From Lineus longissimus (taxonomy: Eukaryota; Nemertea; Pilidiophora; Heteronemertea; Lineidae), in the NCBI RefSeq assembly GCF_910592395.1, contig NC_088309.1, positions 14,076,599 through 14,140,598 of the forward strand: DNA of 64,000 nt, read 5' to 3'. The position numbers and the translations under genes were made by a program. This document shows, piece by piece, positions 44,588 to 55,017 of this stretch (the first letter of the stretch is position 1; every line of letters starts with the position of its first letter). A model generated the notes under the pieces. The model ran no database searches. It had not been told where the DNA came from and saw nothing but the letters and a program-made list of their open reading frames with translations.

Positions 44588-44824
44588 TCATAGTGATACT
44601 TCTTCCGTGACGGGTGGTAAGCAGAGTAAGGGGCAGGAGAGGCAACAATGCTTCCTCTGCTTGAGCAGCTGGGGGCTGTCAAGATGTAAAACATGGCGGT
44701 TGAGCATGGCTGTTGGAATGGTGAAGGCAGTGAGCATCTCATCCAGAAGTGTTGCGGCTGTGGAGGTCATATCTTCGATTGCCATGAATGTCATCTCTAC
44801 TGTTTGGATGGGTTTGTCTAGTTT
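44588..44824 (-). CDS. possible terminal exon, protein unknown
   Basis: A pyrimidine-rich acceptor (CCCCTCTTCCTTCCAG) opens a 78-codon phase-0 frame beginning KLDKPIQTVEMTFMAIEDM and ending VTEEVSL-stop. The peptide suggests a short helical region (STAATLLDEMLTAF). I do not recognise the family. As it lies inside element D it may be part of a transposon accessory gene, a host gene captured by it, or a chance frame. Confidence 0.25.
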   Translation of the reverse strand, partial: KLDKPIQTVEMTFMAIEDMTSTAATLLDEMLTAFTIPTAMLNRHVLHLDSPQLLKQRKHCCLSCPLLCLPPVTEEVSL

Positions 44825-45649
44825 CTGGAAGGAAGAGGGGATGAATTACTTTGAGATATCATTAGAGGTGGTTGAAATTTTTCTTGTTCCAAATAAGTCG
44901 AGTCCAATTATCAGCCACTCTAGTCTGCTATCGATATTCGTTCCGCTCTGAGTTCTACTTTTTACGCTACCCATCGCTCCACATATATCACTAGAACCAT
45001 TAACTGAAGTGTTTTTGCAAGATCCTGCATTTCCACTTTCCAGTTTAAAATATCAAGTTTTGAAATATTCATGAGTTGTAATAATGGTTGACAAACATTT
45101 CAGTCAAAAATTTGAGGCAAAAGGTGCAAAATCCAGTGTTTTATTCAATATTTTCTGGCGCACTATATTAGCCACATCACAGCCAAATATAGTTGGCACG
45201 CCGAGGTCTTGATTCTGATTTTAGAAACAACCCATAACAAACCAATGAAAATGCTGGAAATGAGATCACGTGAATGGAGGTCGCCATGTTGGGGATCTTC
45301 TTTCTTGCATTTCTACGCAATTTAGTACAAAGATGGCGCCAGAGGTAGAAGTGACCGTAACTACAGCGTAGCGTAAAATAAACGTGGAACGATACATTCT
45401 GGCAGGCGAGAGTGATTATCAGCCTGGACCAATTGTTAATGTAGTTGTGTATTATGTTAAGTTACTAAAAGTGAAATTTTTGTGATTGTTGGTCACACAA
45501 AACAGGAATACATACGTCGATGGTGGTGGTTGCGTTGCAGTTGAGGCTGACACATCCAATCCGGATAGTTGTTTTCGCATTCATTATCTTCACATCATCA
45601 CTGATATGGCAATTTGAATAATTGCAGTTTGGTTTTACTAGTCTCCCGC

Positions 45650-45825
45650 TACGGGGAGTTTACTAGAATTAATCTGCCCGAACCGGACTCGAACCCGAGA
45701 CCACGGCAACTTCGCCTAGCACAATACATGCATACTAACGCGATATTGCTGTATACTACAAGTGCGAGCAGCATTCAACACACTGCACTGACCGTTAGCG
45801 ATCTTTTTCTCAGTAATATATTATA
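45650..45825 (-). repeat. possible tRNA-derived SINE-like segment
   Basis: The minus strand has GGTTCGAGTCC, a perfect Pol III box B, in CTCGGGTTCGAGTCCGG at about 45680-45700. A weak box A candidate (GCTAACGGTCAGTGC) lies about 100 bases upstream, too far for a simple tRNA. There is no cloverleaf, so it is not called as a tRNA gene. Confidence 0.3.
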
Positions 45826-47276
45826 ATATTGGAGGCCACACCCTCAGTTGTAGCACTGCACAGTGCACAACATGCTCCCATGGCAAAATGCCAAATTTGA
45901 CTGGAGAATCGGCTGAAACCCGGCCCGCGGCATCCAAACTAGGCCGATTTGCAGACAATTGTAGGTTGTTGGACAAAACAACACTCATAATTGTAAACCA
46001 TGGTATCTTAGAGTAAAGTTGGTCACTATTAGAGAACCCCACTGACAGTTCCATCCAAATTATTTGATAATCAATGAAAATGAATTCTACAGAAAACATG
46101 CTTACCTGAAGCCATGATAGAAAATAGTTCTGGCAATCATGCCTAGAGGGGTGCCCTTGTAGCGGTAGCAAATAACATATTGATACGCAGTGAATCGCCA
46201 CAACTGAATGAATTATTTTGTTCAACTTAAAATATTCTCAGCATCATCAAAACACACACCAGTAGTTTTCAGTGACTGTCGACATGAGTCGTATAGATAA
46301 TCTACTCCATCGAAATTTCGCCACCAGCATCGCGATCGCACCTACCAAATAGAACTATATCAGGCAGGTGTGTAAACGTCAGTATCGATTAGTTTTATGC
46401 AAATAAGTGACAACGCAATACAAGGTCCTGGAAGCCTGTTACCGGAAGTGCCGAAAATGCCTCTCGAAGGTCGGTTATTTTCCTCTAAATACAACTAACA
46501 GACTTTTTAAGCAGTTTTAATGCCAATAACATCGCATTATTATCTGAGGAAGATAGTCAGAAGAAAAAAGCATTATTAATGGCAATGTAGAGATTGCTAT
46601 TGCAGTTTGATCGATTGTGTCGTCTGCTAGCAGGCTGACCCATAGCTAAAGCTTTGCTGGCTAAAGCACAGCGAAGCTAAAAACTATTGATAAATCTGAA
46701 TTATATAGACTATTTTCAGTACCTAAACAAATTTCAGGCACATGGTCACGTTGATTAAAAGAGTATCAACCGATTGAACATGAGAAATTTCACTCAAATT
46801 CATTGAAGCAGCGACTACCGCCATTTTTAAATGGTGGCATCTTTTCGATCGGCCAATCAGCGACACTGCTTGCAAAAAGTTGAGCCACCGCCAAATTTCA
46901 AATCGCCAAAATTCAGTCAATGTGTCTGCAGCGTCAACTGACAGTGAAAACTAAATTAATTCCATTAAAAGTAAAAATGAAAAAATATTAAAAAATATTC
47001 AGCCACATTTGAAAACAATATTTGCTCTGTGGACCGAGGTAAAAAGGGAAAGAAATTAAAACGCGAAATGACCTCATTCTCTTAACACAGGTCGGATCGC
47101 ACTGATTTTTCGTTTCTGAGTTCACCTTGGGCAACTCCTAATTTAGCACCGTCAACGAAGTGCCTAGGTCTTACGATAACAAAACATGCAGCCCATGTTG
47201 ACGGATGGACGGACGGACCCTCAGACAGAATCTGAATAGCTATTCTACCAGCTCGCTGACTTTGTCAGCTGAGCTA

Positions 47277-48085
47277 AAAATGACGAGTGAGGGTCGTCTT
47301 TTTTTATGGACATCAGTCTAATTGACCATGGGATGATAGATAAGAGCTGTATTTCAATGGAAGGCTTCCATATCACCGCTGTCATTTCTGGCTGGCCATT
47401 GGGTTATTGAAAGTATGTGGGTAAAGGACGACACTGTTTGACAAATACAAATTCCCCATTTTTATAGAGATCATGCGTAATTCCAGCTGAATACATGTTT
47501 TAGATTAGAAATGTACAGGGTGCCCGTGCTGTGTCAGTGCGTATACAGAACACCGTTGGATAAAAAGAATGTTAGAAATAAAGTCGTGTCGTGCAGCGTA
47601 TGAAACAGATTGTGAGTGCATGTCGCAAATGTGGCTACTGTGTAGGGTAAATCCTCCAATGCGTAAAACTAACCCATTTGTGCCAGTTTGTCTTGGGTCA
47701 CTAAGACCCGCTGGCGCTGCATGTTACTGTATTTATAATTCTGCTAAATTTTGATTATTTCTGGGTTTCTGACATTGTATATTTGAAACCTTGCAGTGCG
47801 TGGGAGTTGATCTTTGGCCATTACCCTGGGATATCTAAATCCTTTTGTGGAAGCTAGACTTTCATGGGGGTTGGGTTGGGGATTCTTTCCTTCACGTCTT
47901 TAGCCAGTATTATACATGTACATGTGTAGTCATAAAGCTGAATCTAATAAAAGTGCCAAAAGTGGAGCTTAACTTGACTTGTTAATCCCATCCGAGTTGC
48001 CTGTTGTACAGTGCGGTATCGAGTAGACACCTTCTGGATATCTCAAACGTAAGGAATCCCCAGCCTTTGACCCACACTAACCCAC
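47277..48085. other. unassigned sequence
   Basis: No gene or clear repeat was seen apart from a mirrored GGCTGGCCATTGGGTTATTG, resembling the flank of C4 near 40848-40866. Confidence 0.4.
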
Positions 48086-48890
48086 TACTTCAATCAATCA
48101 ATACATATTATTTATATAGCGCTCCAATTACTCCGCAGGAGAGTATTCTGGGGCGCTATCCCTCCTGTAGGCAGCTGCAAATAGGTGGGCCTTCAGGAGG
48201 GACTTGAAACCTTCAATGGAATCGGCATGGTGGACGCTCGTCGGCAGCTGATTCCACAGTCTTGGAGCAGCTGCCGAGAATGAGCGTCCACCGAGAGTTG
48301 GATGCTTGAACCGGGGAACCTCCAGGAGCATCTCAGATTCAGATCTAAGGCCAGAGCGCCCAGTTCTTTTTAATTGAATCATGGATCTGAGATACTCCGG
48401 AGCTTCACCAGTCAAGCACTTAAACACCAGGAGCAACATTTTGTACTGGATCCTGAATTTGACAGGAAGCCAGTGTAGCTGTGCCAAAACAGGGGAAATG
48501 TGGTCAAACTTGCCCACCAAACACACAACTCTTGCCGCTGAGTTAAAAACCCGTTGCACCTGGTTTGTAGCCCTGGCAGGTATACCATGGAGGAGAGCAT
48601 TGCAATAGTCAAGGTGGGCAATGATGAAAGCATGCACCAAGGTCTTGGTCGTTTTCTCCGAGAGGAATTTACGGATTTGGCGTATCCGGTAGAGACCGTA
48701 GTAGGCCTTGGCACACACTTTGTTGACATGGGTATCCATTGACATATTGCTGTCAAACCAAGCTCCAAGATTTCGGACGCATTTGACGGGATGGATATCG
48801 GTATCTCCCACCCTGACTGATACAATGCTCAACTTGGCAATTTGCTGTCGTGTGCGCACTTTGGTGAAATCAGGTTGCTGGTGGTGTTAT
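48086..48890 (-). mobile_element. CR1/L2-type non-LTR retrotransposon, 5'-truncated
   Basis: Only the 3' end of the reverse transcriptase frame and a short 3' UTR remain. The UTR ends GCGCTATATAAATAATATG and then a TGATTGATTG microsatellite, the style of L2/CR1 3' ends. There is no target duplication. The 5' break is near 48890. Confidence 0.8.
48128..48859 (-). pseudogene. CR1/L2-type reverse transcriptase C-terminal fragment
   Basis: A 243-residue uninterrupted frame. Blocks typical of the RT C-terminal region of the CR1/L2 group: VKCVRNLGAWFDSNMSMDTH, LVHAFIIAHLDYCNALL, HISPVLAQLHWLPVKFRIQY, VFKCLTGEAPEYL, GGRSFSAAAPRLWNQLP and FKSLLKAHLF. The endonuclease and catalytic palm (YADD box) are missing through 5' truncation, so it is dead on arrival despite the intact frame. 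Confidence 0.85.
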
Positions 48891-48981
48891 GGAATGGAAT
48901 AGAATAGAATAGTAAAGAAGTAAGCTGATGATTGGAGTAGCTTTTATTGTTATTTTGGGTAGTCTATCTCTATAGCAAGAA

Positions 48982-50425
48982 ATGTCTAGGTGAACTCGTT
49001 CAGAATGTAGAGAGGTCACAAGATATTTCCAAGTTTTAGAACAAAAAGGCCGCGAGTCGGCCACCTTCAATGCGAAATCAGCCATTATTGAACTTGACCT
49101 TGATATTCACCCCATACACCTGCACACCAAATATGAACTGTCTAGGTGAACTCGTTCAGAATATAGAGAGGTCACAAGGCATTATCAAGTTTTACAACAA
49201 AATGGCCGGCAGTCGGCCATCTTGAGTGCGAAATCAACCATTATGAAACTTCGCCTTGATATTCACCCGATACACGTGCACAGCAAATATGAAATGTCTA
49301 GGCGAACTCGTTCAGAATGTAGAGAGGTCACAAGACATTTGCAAGTTTTACAACAAAATGGCCGACAGTCGGCCATCTTGAGTGCGAAATCAGCCATTAT
49401 CGAACTTGGCCTTGATATTCACCCGATACACGTGCACACCAAATATGAAATGTCTAGACGAACTCGTTCAGAATGTAGAGAGGTCACAAGGGATTTGGAA
49501 GTTTTACAACAAAATGGCCCCCAGTCGGCCATCTTGAGTGCGAAATCCGCCATTATCGAACTTGGCCTTGATATTCACCCGATACACGTGCACACCAAAT
49601 ATGAAATGTCTAGGCGAATTTGTTCAGAATGTAGAGAGGTCACAAGGGATTTGGAAGTTTTACAACAAAATGGCCGCCAGTCGGCCACCTTGAGTGCGAA
49701 ATCAGCCATTATCGTACTTGGCCTTGATATTCACCCGATACACGTGCACACTAAATATGAAATGTCTAGGCGAACTTGTTCAGTATGTAGAGAGGTCACA
49801 AGGGATTTGGAAGTTTTACAACAAAATGGCCGCCAGTCGGCCATCTTGAGTGCGAAATCAGCCATTATCGAACTTGGCCTTGATATTTACCCGATACACG
49901 TGGACACCAAATATGAAATGTCTAGACGAACTCGTTCAGAATGTAGAGAGGTCACAAGGGATTTGGAAGTTTTACAACAAAATGGCCCCCAGTCGGCCAT
50001 CTTGAGTGCGAAATCCGCCATTATCGAACTTGGCCTTGATATTCACCCGATACACGTGCACACCAAATATGAAATGTCTAGGCGAATTTGTTCAGAATGT
50101 AGAGAGGTCACAAGGGATTTGGAAGTTTTACAACAAAATGGCCGCCAGTCGGCCACCTTGAGTGAGAAATCAGCCATTATCGTACTTGGCCTTGATATTC
50201 ACCCGATACACGTGCACACTAAATATGAAATGTCTAGGCGAACTTGTTCAGTATGTAGAGAGGTCACAAGGGATTTGGAAGTTTTACAACAAAATGGCCG
50301 CCAGTCGGCCATCTTGAGTGCGAAATCAGCCATTATCGAACTTGGCCTTGATATTTACCCGATACACATGGACACCAAATATGAAATGTCTAGGCGAACT
50401 CATTCAGAATGTAGAGAGGTCACAA
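48982..50425. repeat. 156-bp satellite array with 468-bp higher-order repeat
   Basis: The word ATGTCTAGG (first ATG at 48982) recurs every 156 bp: 49138, 49294, 49450, 49606, 49762, 49918, 50074, 50230, 50386, giving about 9.3 units. Units 49450-49917 and 49918-50385 form two nearly identical 468-bp blocks of three distinct monomers. Since 156 is divisible by three and one frame lacks stops, the array yields a spurious 403-codon open frame. Confidence 0.95.
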
Positions 50426-50603
50426 CAGTGTGACATACAGACGGTCGGACGGACAATCCTGATTAAAACAATATATCCAAACTTTCTCCGAAAGCGCGGA
50501 TATAATAAAAAAGTTACTTTTTGGAAATTTTTAAAATTGCCTGTTACATAATAAAGAAACAGGATTAGCTGGGTCCAAATACAACAGAAACATGACCAAC
50601 TGG

Positions 50604-50773
50604 TGTGGTGTTTGTAGACACACCCGTTATACTGTCGTAATAGTCGCATAATATGTTCTGTGGAATTTCGTTGTCTTCTGTAAGCCTGGGCGATGAGCCA
50701 GTTATTAACTTTCGTATGGTGAAATAAATCACGTTATTATACCTTCAAGATCTGTTTATTGGTATACATAACA
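50604..50773 (+). repeat. 5' LTR of gypsy element 2
   Basis: 170 bp, TG...CA ends, preceded by ACTGG. It matches the 3' LTR at 165 of 170 positions by eye. It contains AAATAAA near 50724, a possible polyadenylation signal. Confidence 0.95.
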
Positions 50774-50774
50774 T

Positions 50775-50792
50775 TGGTGACGAGGAAGGCGA
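50775..50792 (+). other. primer-binding site
   Basis: TGGTGACGAGGAAGGCGA begins two bases after the LTR, with the TGG start expected of a sequence complementary to a tRNA 3' CCA. I do not assign the tRNA. Confidence 0.7.
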
Positions 50793-50816
50793 ACTGTCAC
50801 TGAGTGAGTAGAAGCC

Positions 50817-51221
50817 ATGGTGTTGTCATCAGGCGAGTTATTAGCCGTCGAGAGATTTGATTTGGCAGGAAATGCCGCGGCCGTCGGTCCCCGCTGGGAA
50901 CGATGGCGGAAATCATTCGAATATTTTGTGGAGGCCAAGGGCGTCGATGCGGCCCCACAGAAGAAGGCCCTACTCCTGCACTGTGCTGGGCCAGAGGTGC
51001 AGGAACTCTTTGAAACTTTGGTCGACCCTGGCCCCGCCACGATTGAACTGGACGGCGATGGCAACCCCATTCCGGACCGTGCAAATGCGTACGAAAAGGC
51101 AATGCGTACATTGAACCGGCACTTCGTGGGCAAGATAAATGAACTCTACGAACGCCATGTGTTCAGGGCTATGGCTCAGAAAGACGGTGAGACCGTGGAT
51201 AAATTCGTTGCAAGACTAAAA
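50817..51221 (+). pseudogene. gypsy 2 gag, N-terminal part
   Basis: It starts at ATG 50817, 43 bases after the LTR, with MVLSSGELLAVERFDLAGNA. The capsid-like core is seen in WERWRKSFEYFVEAKG and ALLLHCAGPEVQELFETL. It ends where the composite family B/A element is inserted, just after DKFVARLK. The remainder resumes at 55018 and the insertion length (3796 bases) accounts exactly for the change of frame. This supplies the N-terminal gag part that is missing from element 1. Confidence 0.85.
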
Positions 51222-51441
51222 TTAAATGGCCAGGGCCATTGTGCTCACCTGTCGATATGAAAGGGAGAGTATGAGGAAGAACTTGTCATTGTTAGGGGTT
51301 AATCATGCAATAGTTGTGGGATGGTGTGGTTTGTCTTGAAAAAGTGGAGTTAGTCGTATTGTTTTCCGTGTGCACATGTTACTGACGTTGGAATAAGTGA
51401 ATCGTTATTTGTGGGAGAAGCTGAGAGATGTTTTGCTGGCC

Positions 51442-51833
51442 AATACTTGACTTGCCAAACTCAGAAATGCAGTGCCACTCGCGGACAAAGATAGAAAATT
51501 GACATTTTTTTCACCGGTTTTCGCTGCGCATGCGTACCAGCCATCCGGAAACTAATAATGGCGGCAATCTGAACTTGTTTTGTGTAAGTTTTTGAGAGTT
51601 CAAAAAGTTCTTTAAGGCTCATGATTTAAGATAATTTAGCAATCTGATAACTATTACGTGTTAAGAAACAGACGTACCACAGAAGATTTATAAACATGAC
51701 CACGAAAAGCGGAAATCAACTAAAGATGACGGCTGGTATGCATGCGCAGCGAAAACCGGTGAAAAAAATGTCGAGTTGTTCTATCTTTGTCGGCGAGTGG
51801 CGCTGCATTTCTGAGTTTGGCAAGTCAAGTATT
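51442..51833. mobile_element. 392-bp MITE with about 100-bp inverted repeats
   Basis: Ends AATACTTGACTTGCCAAACT and its inverse. The arms pair for about 100 bp with small differences, including the CACCGGTTTTCGCTGCGCATG segment. The family B copy at 25253-26149 lacks it (empty site near 25933). Confidence 0.85.
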
Positions 51834-52141
51834 AAGACGGGTTTACATGTGTCTTAGCTATTCAGTGACTATTGAAAATAAACAGCGCATTTACATTTTG
51901 TAAAACCTGCTGTCATTGGCCGAAATTTCAAATGAATGGGATGTACCTGTGGAATTGCGTGTGATTACGCTATCTTGAAAGGAGTATTTATCCTCGGCTT
52001 GCGATTAGAGAGAAATGTTGAAAAATATGATACAAGAACAATTGAAGCAAGGAATGCACAGTATAGAATATGTTGTACTGAGTAACTAGGTAGCAGTTTG
52101 TATTCATTTTTGAGACAATAACATAGTTACAAGACAGCCCT

Positions 52142-52447
52142 ATAGTCGGATTCATCAGTAAATGTCACTGCCCTTTTGGGCCGCTGCGCAAAAACTACTG
52201 GGCCGATTTCTTCAAAGTTTAGTTTTTCTTGAATCTAATTTCGGGACCCAAGAGGATTTTCATATTTCAGTAATCATGGTTACGAAATAATTTTTTTCTT
52301 TATAATTTGCAAATCTCTAACCTGGAAATTGTGTTGGGTCCCGAAATTAGATTCAAGAAAAACCAAACTTTGAAGAAATCGGCCCAATAGTTTTTGCACA
52401 GCGACCCAAAGGGCAGTCAGTGACATTTACTTATGAATCCGACTATA
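52142..52447. mobile_element. 306-bp TA-flanked MITE with about 100-bp arms
   Basis: Starts ATAGTCGGATTCATCAGTAA and ends with the near inverse TTATGAATCCGACTATA. The inner arms (GGGCCGATTTCTTCAAAGTT) also pair. TA-type flanks suggest a Tc1/mariner-related element. Confidence 0.8.
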
Positions 52448-54052
52448 GGCCTAACTATAAAAGCACTGATGACAGCTACGCTACACTTTCATCATTATCA
52501 TCATCTACTTTAGTCAACCAGCTCAGATGACCTTTCTTGGGGCAGTGATCGGTAACGGTGAACTCCTTCCGACCCAACAGGCAAATGTTTACATTCGTGT
52601 CTCCGTGTATCATGGATTCATGTGTATACTAACACCGTTGTTGTGTTGACACACTGACTGACTCCGACTGTGTACATTTCTACAGCGACGAAAAACGATC
52701 ACAAAAATGGTTCTTTTTAAGCACTCGTGACATGTTTACAAAAATTAAAGCAAGTGTTTTTAGTAGAGGTTTACCTAATGAGTAGCGTCTGGGTGATTAT
52801 AAACAATTAACTTGTGTTTAAAAGCCCACATTGTAACGAAAGGTTCCGGCTTGACGCTAATCTCCACTGACGGAAGCCGCCATTTTGCCATACTCTCGAA
52901 ACTTAGGGATCGTCAAATACAATGGAAATCACATAATTTCTGACACACACTGCTACAATTCATCATTTTATTGTTCTTTCACAGTATTATTACGCCACCC
53001 CGATTCGCAAGGCAGCTTTGTACCAACTGGCTCTGCATTGACTATCCCCATTCCAAGCCGAAGAACAGTGTGACAAGTTTCTCATTTTACCTTCCAATCA
53101 CAGTCAAAATTTTCTAAAACAACCGGCAATGAGGACAAACTAATAATCTCAAACCAATCACAAGAATGTAATCAACACATACAACCTCATCCGAAAAGCG
53201 GATGATTAAGTTTTAGCATTCATTCAAGGTGATTTAATTCCTTCTTCGTCTCGCTTCAAATTCATAAAATGGCTGTCTTCCATACTTGTAGTATGCAGAT
53301 CTAGTGGCGCAGTACAACACTGCGCATCTGGGATACCCCGACGGATTGCCTCGAACTGCGAAATTCAAAACTGCTGGCAATGTGCCAACTGACATTTTTG
53401 CACAATACCGCCACCTAGTGATATGAAATGAAATTAATCTATTTAATATCGAAACCTCTATATCAGTCCGACCTCTTAAACTTCATTTCAAACTTCAATC
53501 TGCTGGAATAAAGAAAATGGGCTTTTTTAACCTTGACCTACTTATACCTGAATAGTAGGTCACACTGACCTAAATCTGTGTCAACATGTAGAGATGCCCA
53601 ATAGGTGTCTACATATCAAATTTAGAGAGTCTATGACCAATAGCAAAAAAACGTGCCATGATCAAAGAAATTTTAGAGTTCGTCCTCTGTGACCTTGAAA
53701 TGAAGGTCAAATCAAAAACCCGTGTGATATGTGATGTACCTTTATTAGATACACCCACCATAAAATTTTCATCGCTCCAGCTTTAACCATAAGCTTCAAA
53801 ATGACAAAAATAGGTTTTCAAAGAGCACCCCCTATATGGCAGACCAGCAGTCAAATTGCGCTGATTTTCATTCTGAAGGAAGGACTTGCCTAGGGGTACC
53901 CACACACCAAGTATGAACTTTCTGGGTCAAGCGGTTAAGAAACGTGCCACGATTTTGTCAAAAGTTAACGACGGACGACGACGACGACGACGACGGACGA
54001 CGACGGACGCCAGACGCCGCGGTATCGTATTAGCTCACCTGACAGGTGAGCT

Positions 54053-55017
54053 GAAAAGACTGCAGTTTAGTCCAAGAGTATAGGGGTACATTCGTACCAA
54101 GTTAGGGATCTGTAGCTAAAGCAGTGACAAAACGTGCCGTCATTGTAAAATGGCGGTGCCATAGGAAAACTTTGACCTCTGTGACCTTGAGTAGTAGGTC
54201 AAATCAAAAACCCACATTTATGAAATGTATCCTTGCTAGGAGTACCTACCATAAAAATGTTATGAAAATCAGACCACTATTAAACGAGCAATCAAACATT
54301 TTAACTTTGGACATTAAATTTGGCCCCCGGGTGGTTAAACTAAGAATTTTTCAAGATGCCCGCCTGGCACCCATATTGGCTATCACATTTGATAAAAAAT
54401 CAAGGATTTAGTAGAGAGTACATAGATATACATCCAGATCAAATTTGGTTGCAATCCGATCATTAGTTTCGGAGTAATAGTACTGTGTTTATTTTTCAAG
54501 ATGGCTGCCTGGCAGCCATATTTGATGTCCGAACGGCCGAAATTTTAGGGGTGGAATAGAGAATCCCCAGATACATGTCCACACTGGTTTAAAACCTTCT
54601 AGCTAAAATAGATAGGAAACATGCTACTGTTCAGTGAATCAGCAAACTTTGACCTCTGTGACCTTGAAAAGGAGGTCAAATCAAAAACCCGGAGGATATA
54701 TGATGCACCTTTGCTAGAAGTACCTACCATATTTTTTTCAAAATTTCCCGACTACTATTAAGGGAGATATTGCATATTTTCACTTTTAACGTTTGGCCCC
54801 CTCGTGGCCAAACCATGACACGAATCGGACCGAAACTTGGTCTCCAAGGTGTCATTACATAAGGGTACATGTGTACCAAGTTTCAACTCAATAGCTCTAA
54901 CAGTTACGAAACGTGCCCTGCTAACAGACGACGGACGACGACGACGACGACGACGGAAGACGGACGACGGACGCCACGGTATGGGATAAGCTCACCTCTT
55001 CTAAGAGGTGAGCTAAA
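54053..55017 (+). mobile_element. family A 3' part joined to family B
   Basis: It begins mid-monomer directly after the B-type 3' hairpin. It continues through two or more monomers, a GAC microsatellite (54935-54970) and the A-type hairpin CTCACCTCTTCTAAGAGGTGAG (to 55015). It has no 5' palindrome of its own. The two hairpins in series suggest a single mobilised unit with a skipped terminator. Confidence 0.7.

Larger units (their letters stand above)
42672..46680 (+). mobile_element. family D element (AGCTTCGCTG subtype)
   Basis: 5' palindrome AGGCCTGACGGCCT, then GGTAGCTTCGCTGTT. 3' hairpin AGCTTTGCTGG-CTAAAGC-ACAGCGAAGCT (46650-46678) followed by AAAA. The 5' word AGCTTCGCTGT is the exact inverse complement of the 3' ACAGCGAAGCT. 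It contains a TTAA-flanked element (43643-44422), a possible exon (44588-44824) and a tRNA-like promoter remnant. Confidence 0.6.
40871..47276 (+). mobile_element. family C element, copy C4, with element D inside
   Basis: 5' AGAGGCCCAAGGGCCTGG then CGCTCAGCTGA. A 3' GGAC-type run near 47200 and a hairpin GCTCGCTGAC-TTT-GTCAGCTGAGC followed by TAAAAA (ending 47275). The internal segment near 41310-41370 matches C3. Element D (42672-46680) is inserted. Pairing the two ends as one element is inferred from family and order. Confidence 0.55.
51226..54052 (+). mobile_element. family B element inserted in gag
   Basis: 5' palindrome ATGGCCAGGGCCAT then GTGCTCACCTGTC. 3' GAC microsatellite (about 53970-54010) and hairpin AGCTCACCTG-A-CAGGTGAGCT (54032-54052) followed by GAAAA. 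It contains monomers of the GACCTCTGTGACCTTG type and two MITEs (51442, 52142). A truncated reverse copy lies at 25253-26149. Confidence 0.75.

Noticed and set aside
45675-45705. tRNA gene on the minus strand
   Set aside because: Only the box B and T-arm-like part is convincing; no acceptor stem or anticodon arm could be folded.
45821-46225. 134-codon minus-strand frame and a strong donor-like CAG|GTAAGC near 46106
   Set aside because: The frame is not conserved-looking, and the donor could not be paired with a coding exon in phase.
48982-50425. CRISPR-like regular repeat array
   Set aside because: Repeats are contiguous 156-bp units without unique spacers, in a eukaryotic context.
49222-50433. 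403-codon open frame of repeated MSRRTRSECREV units
   Set aside because: It is the 156-bp satellite read in one frame; unit length divisible by three explains the long frame and no start or regulatory context is seen.
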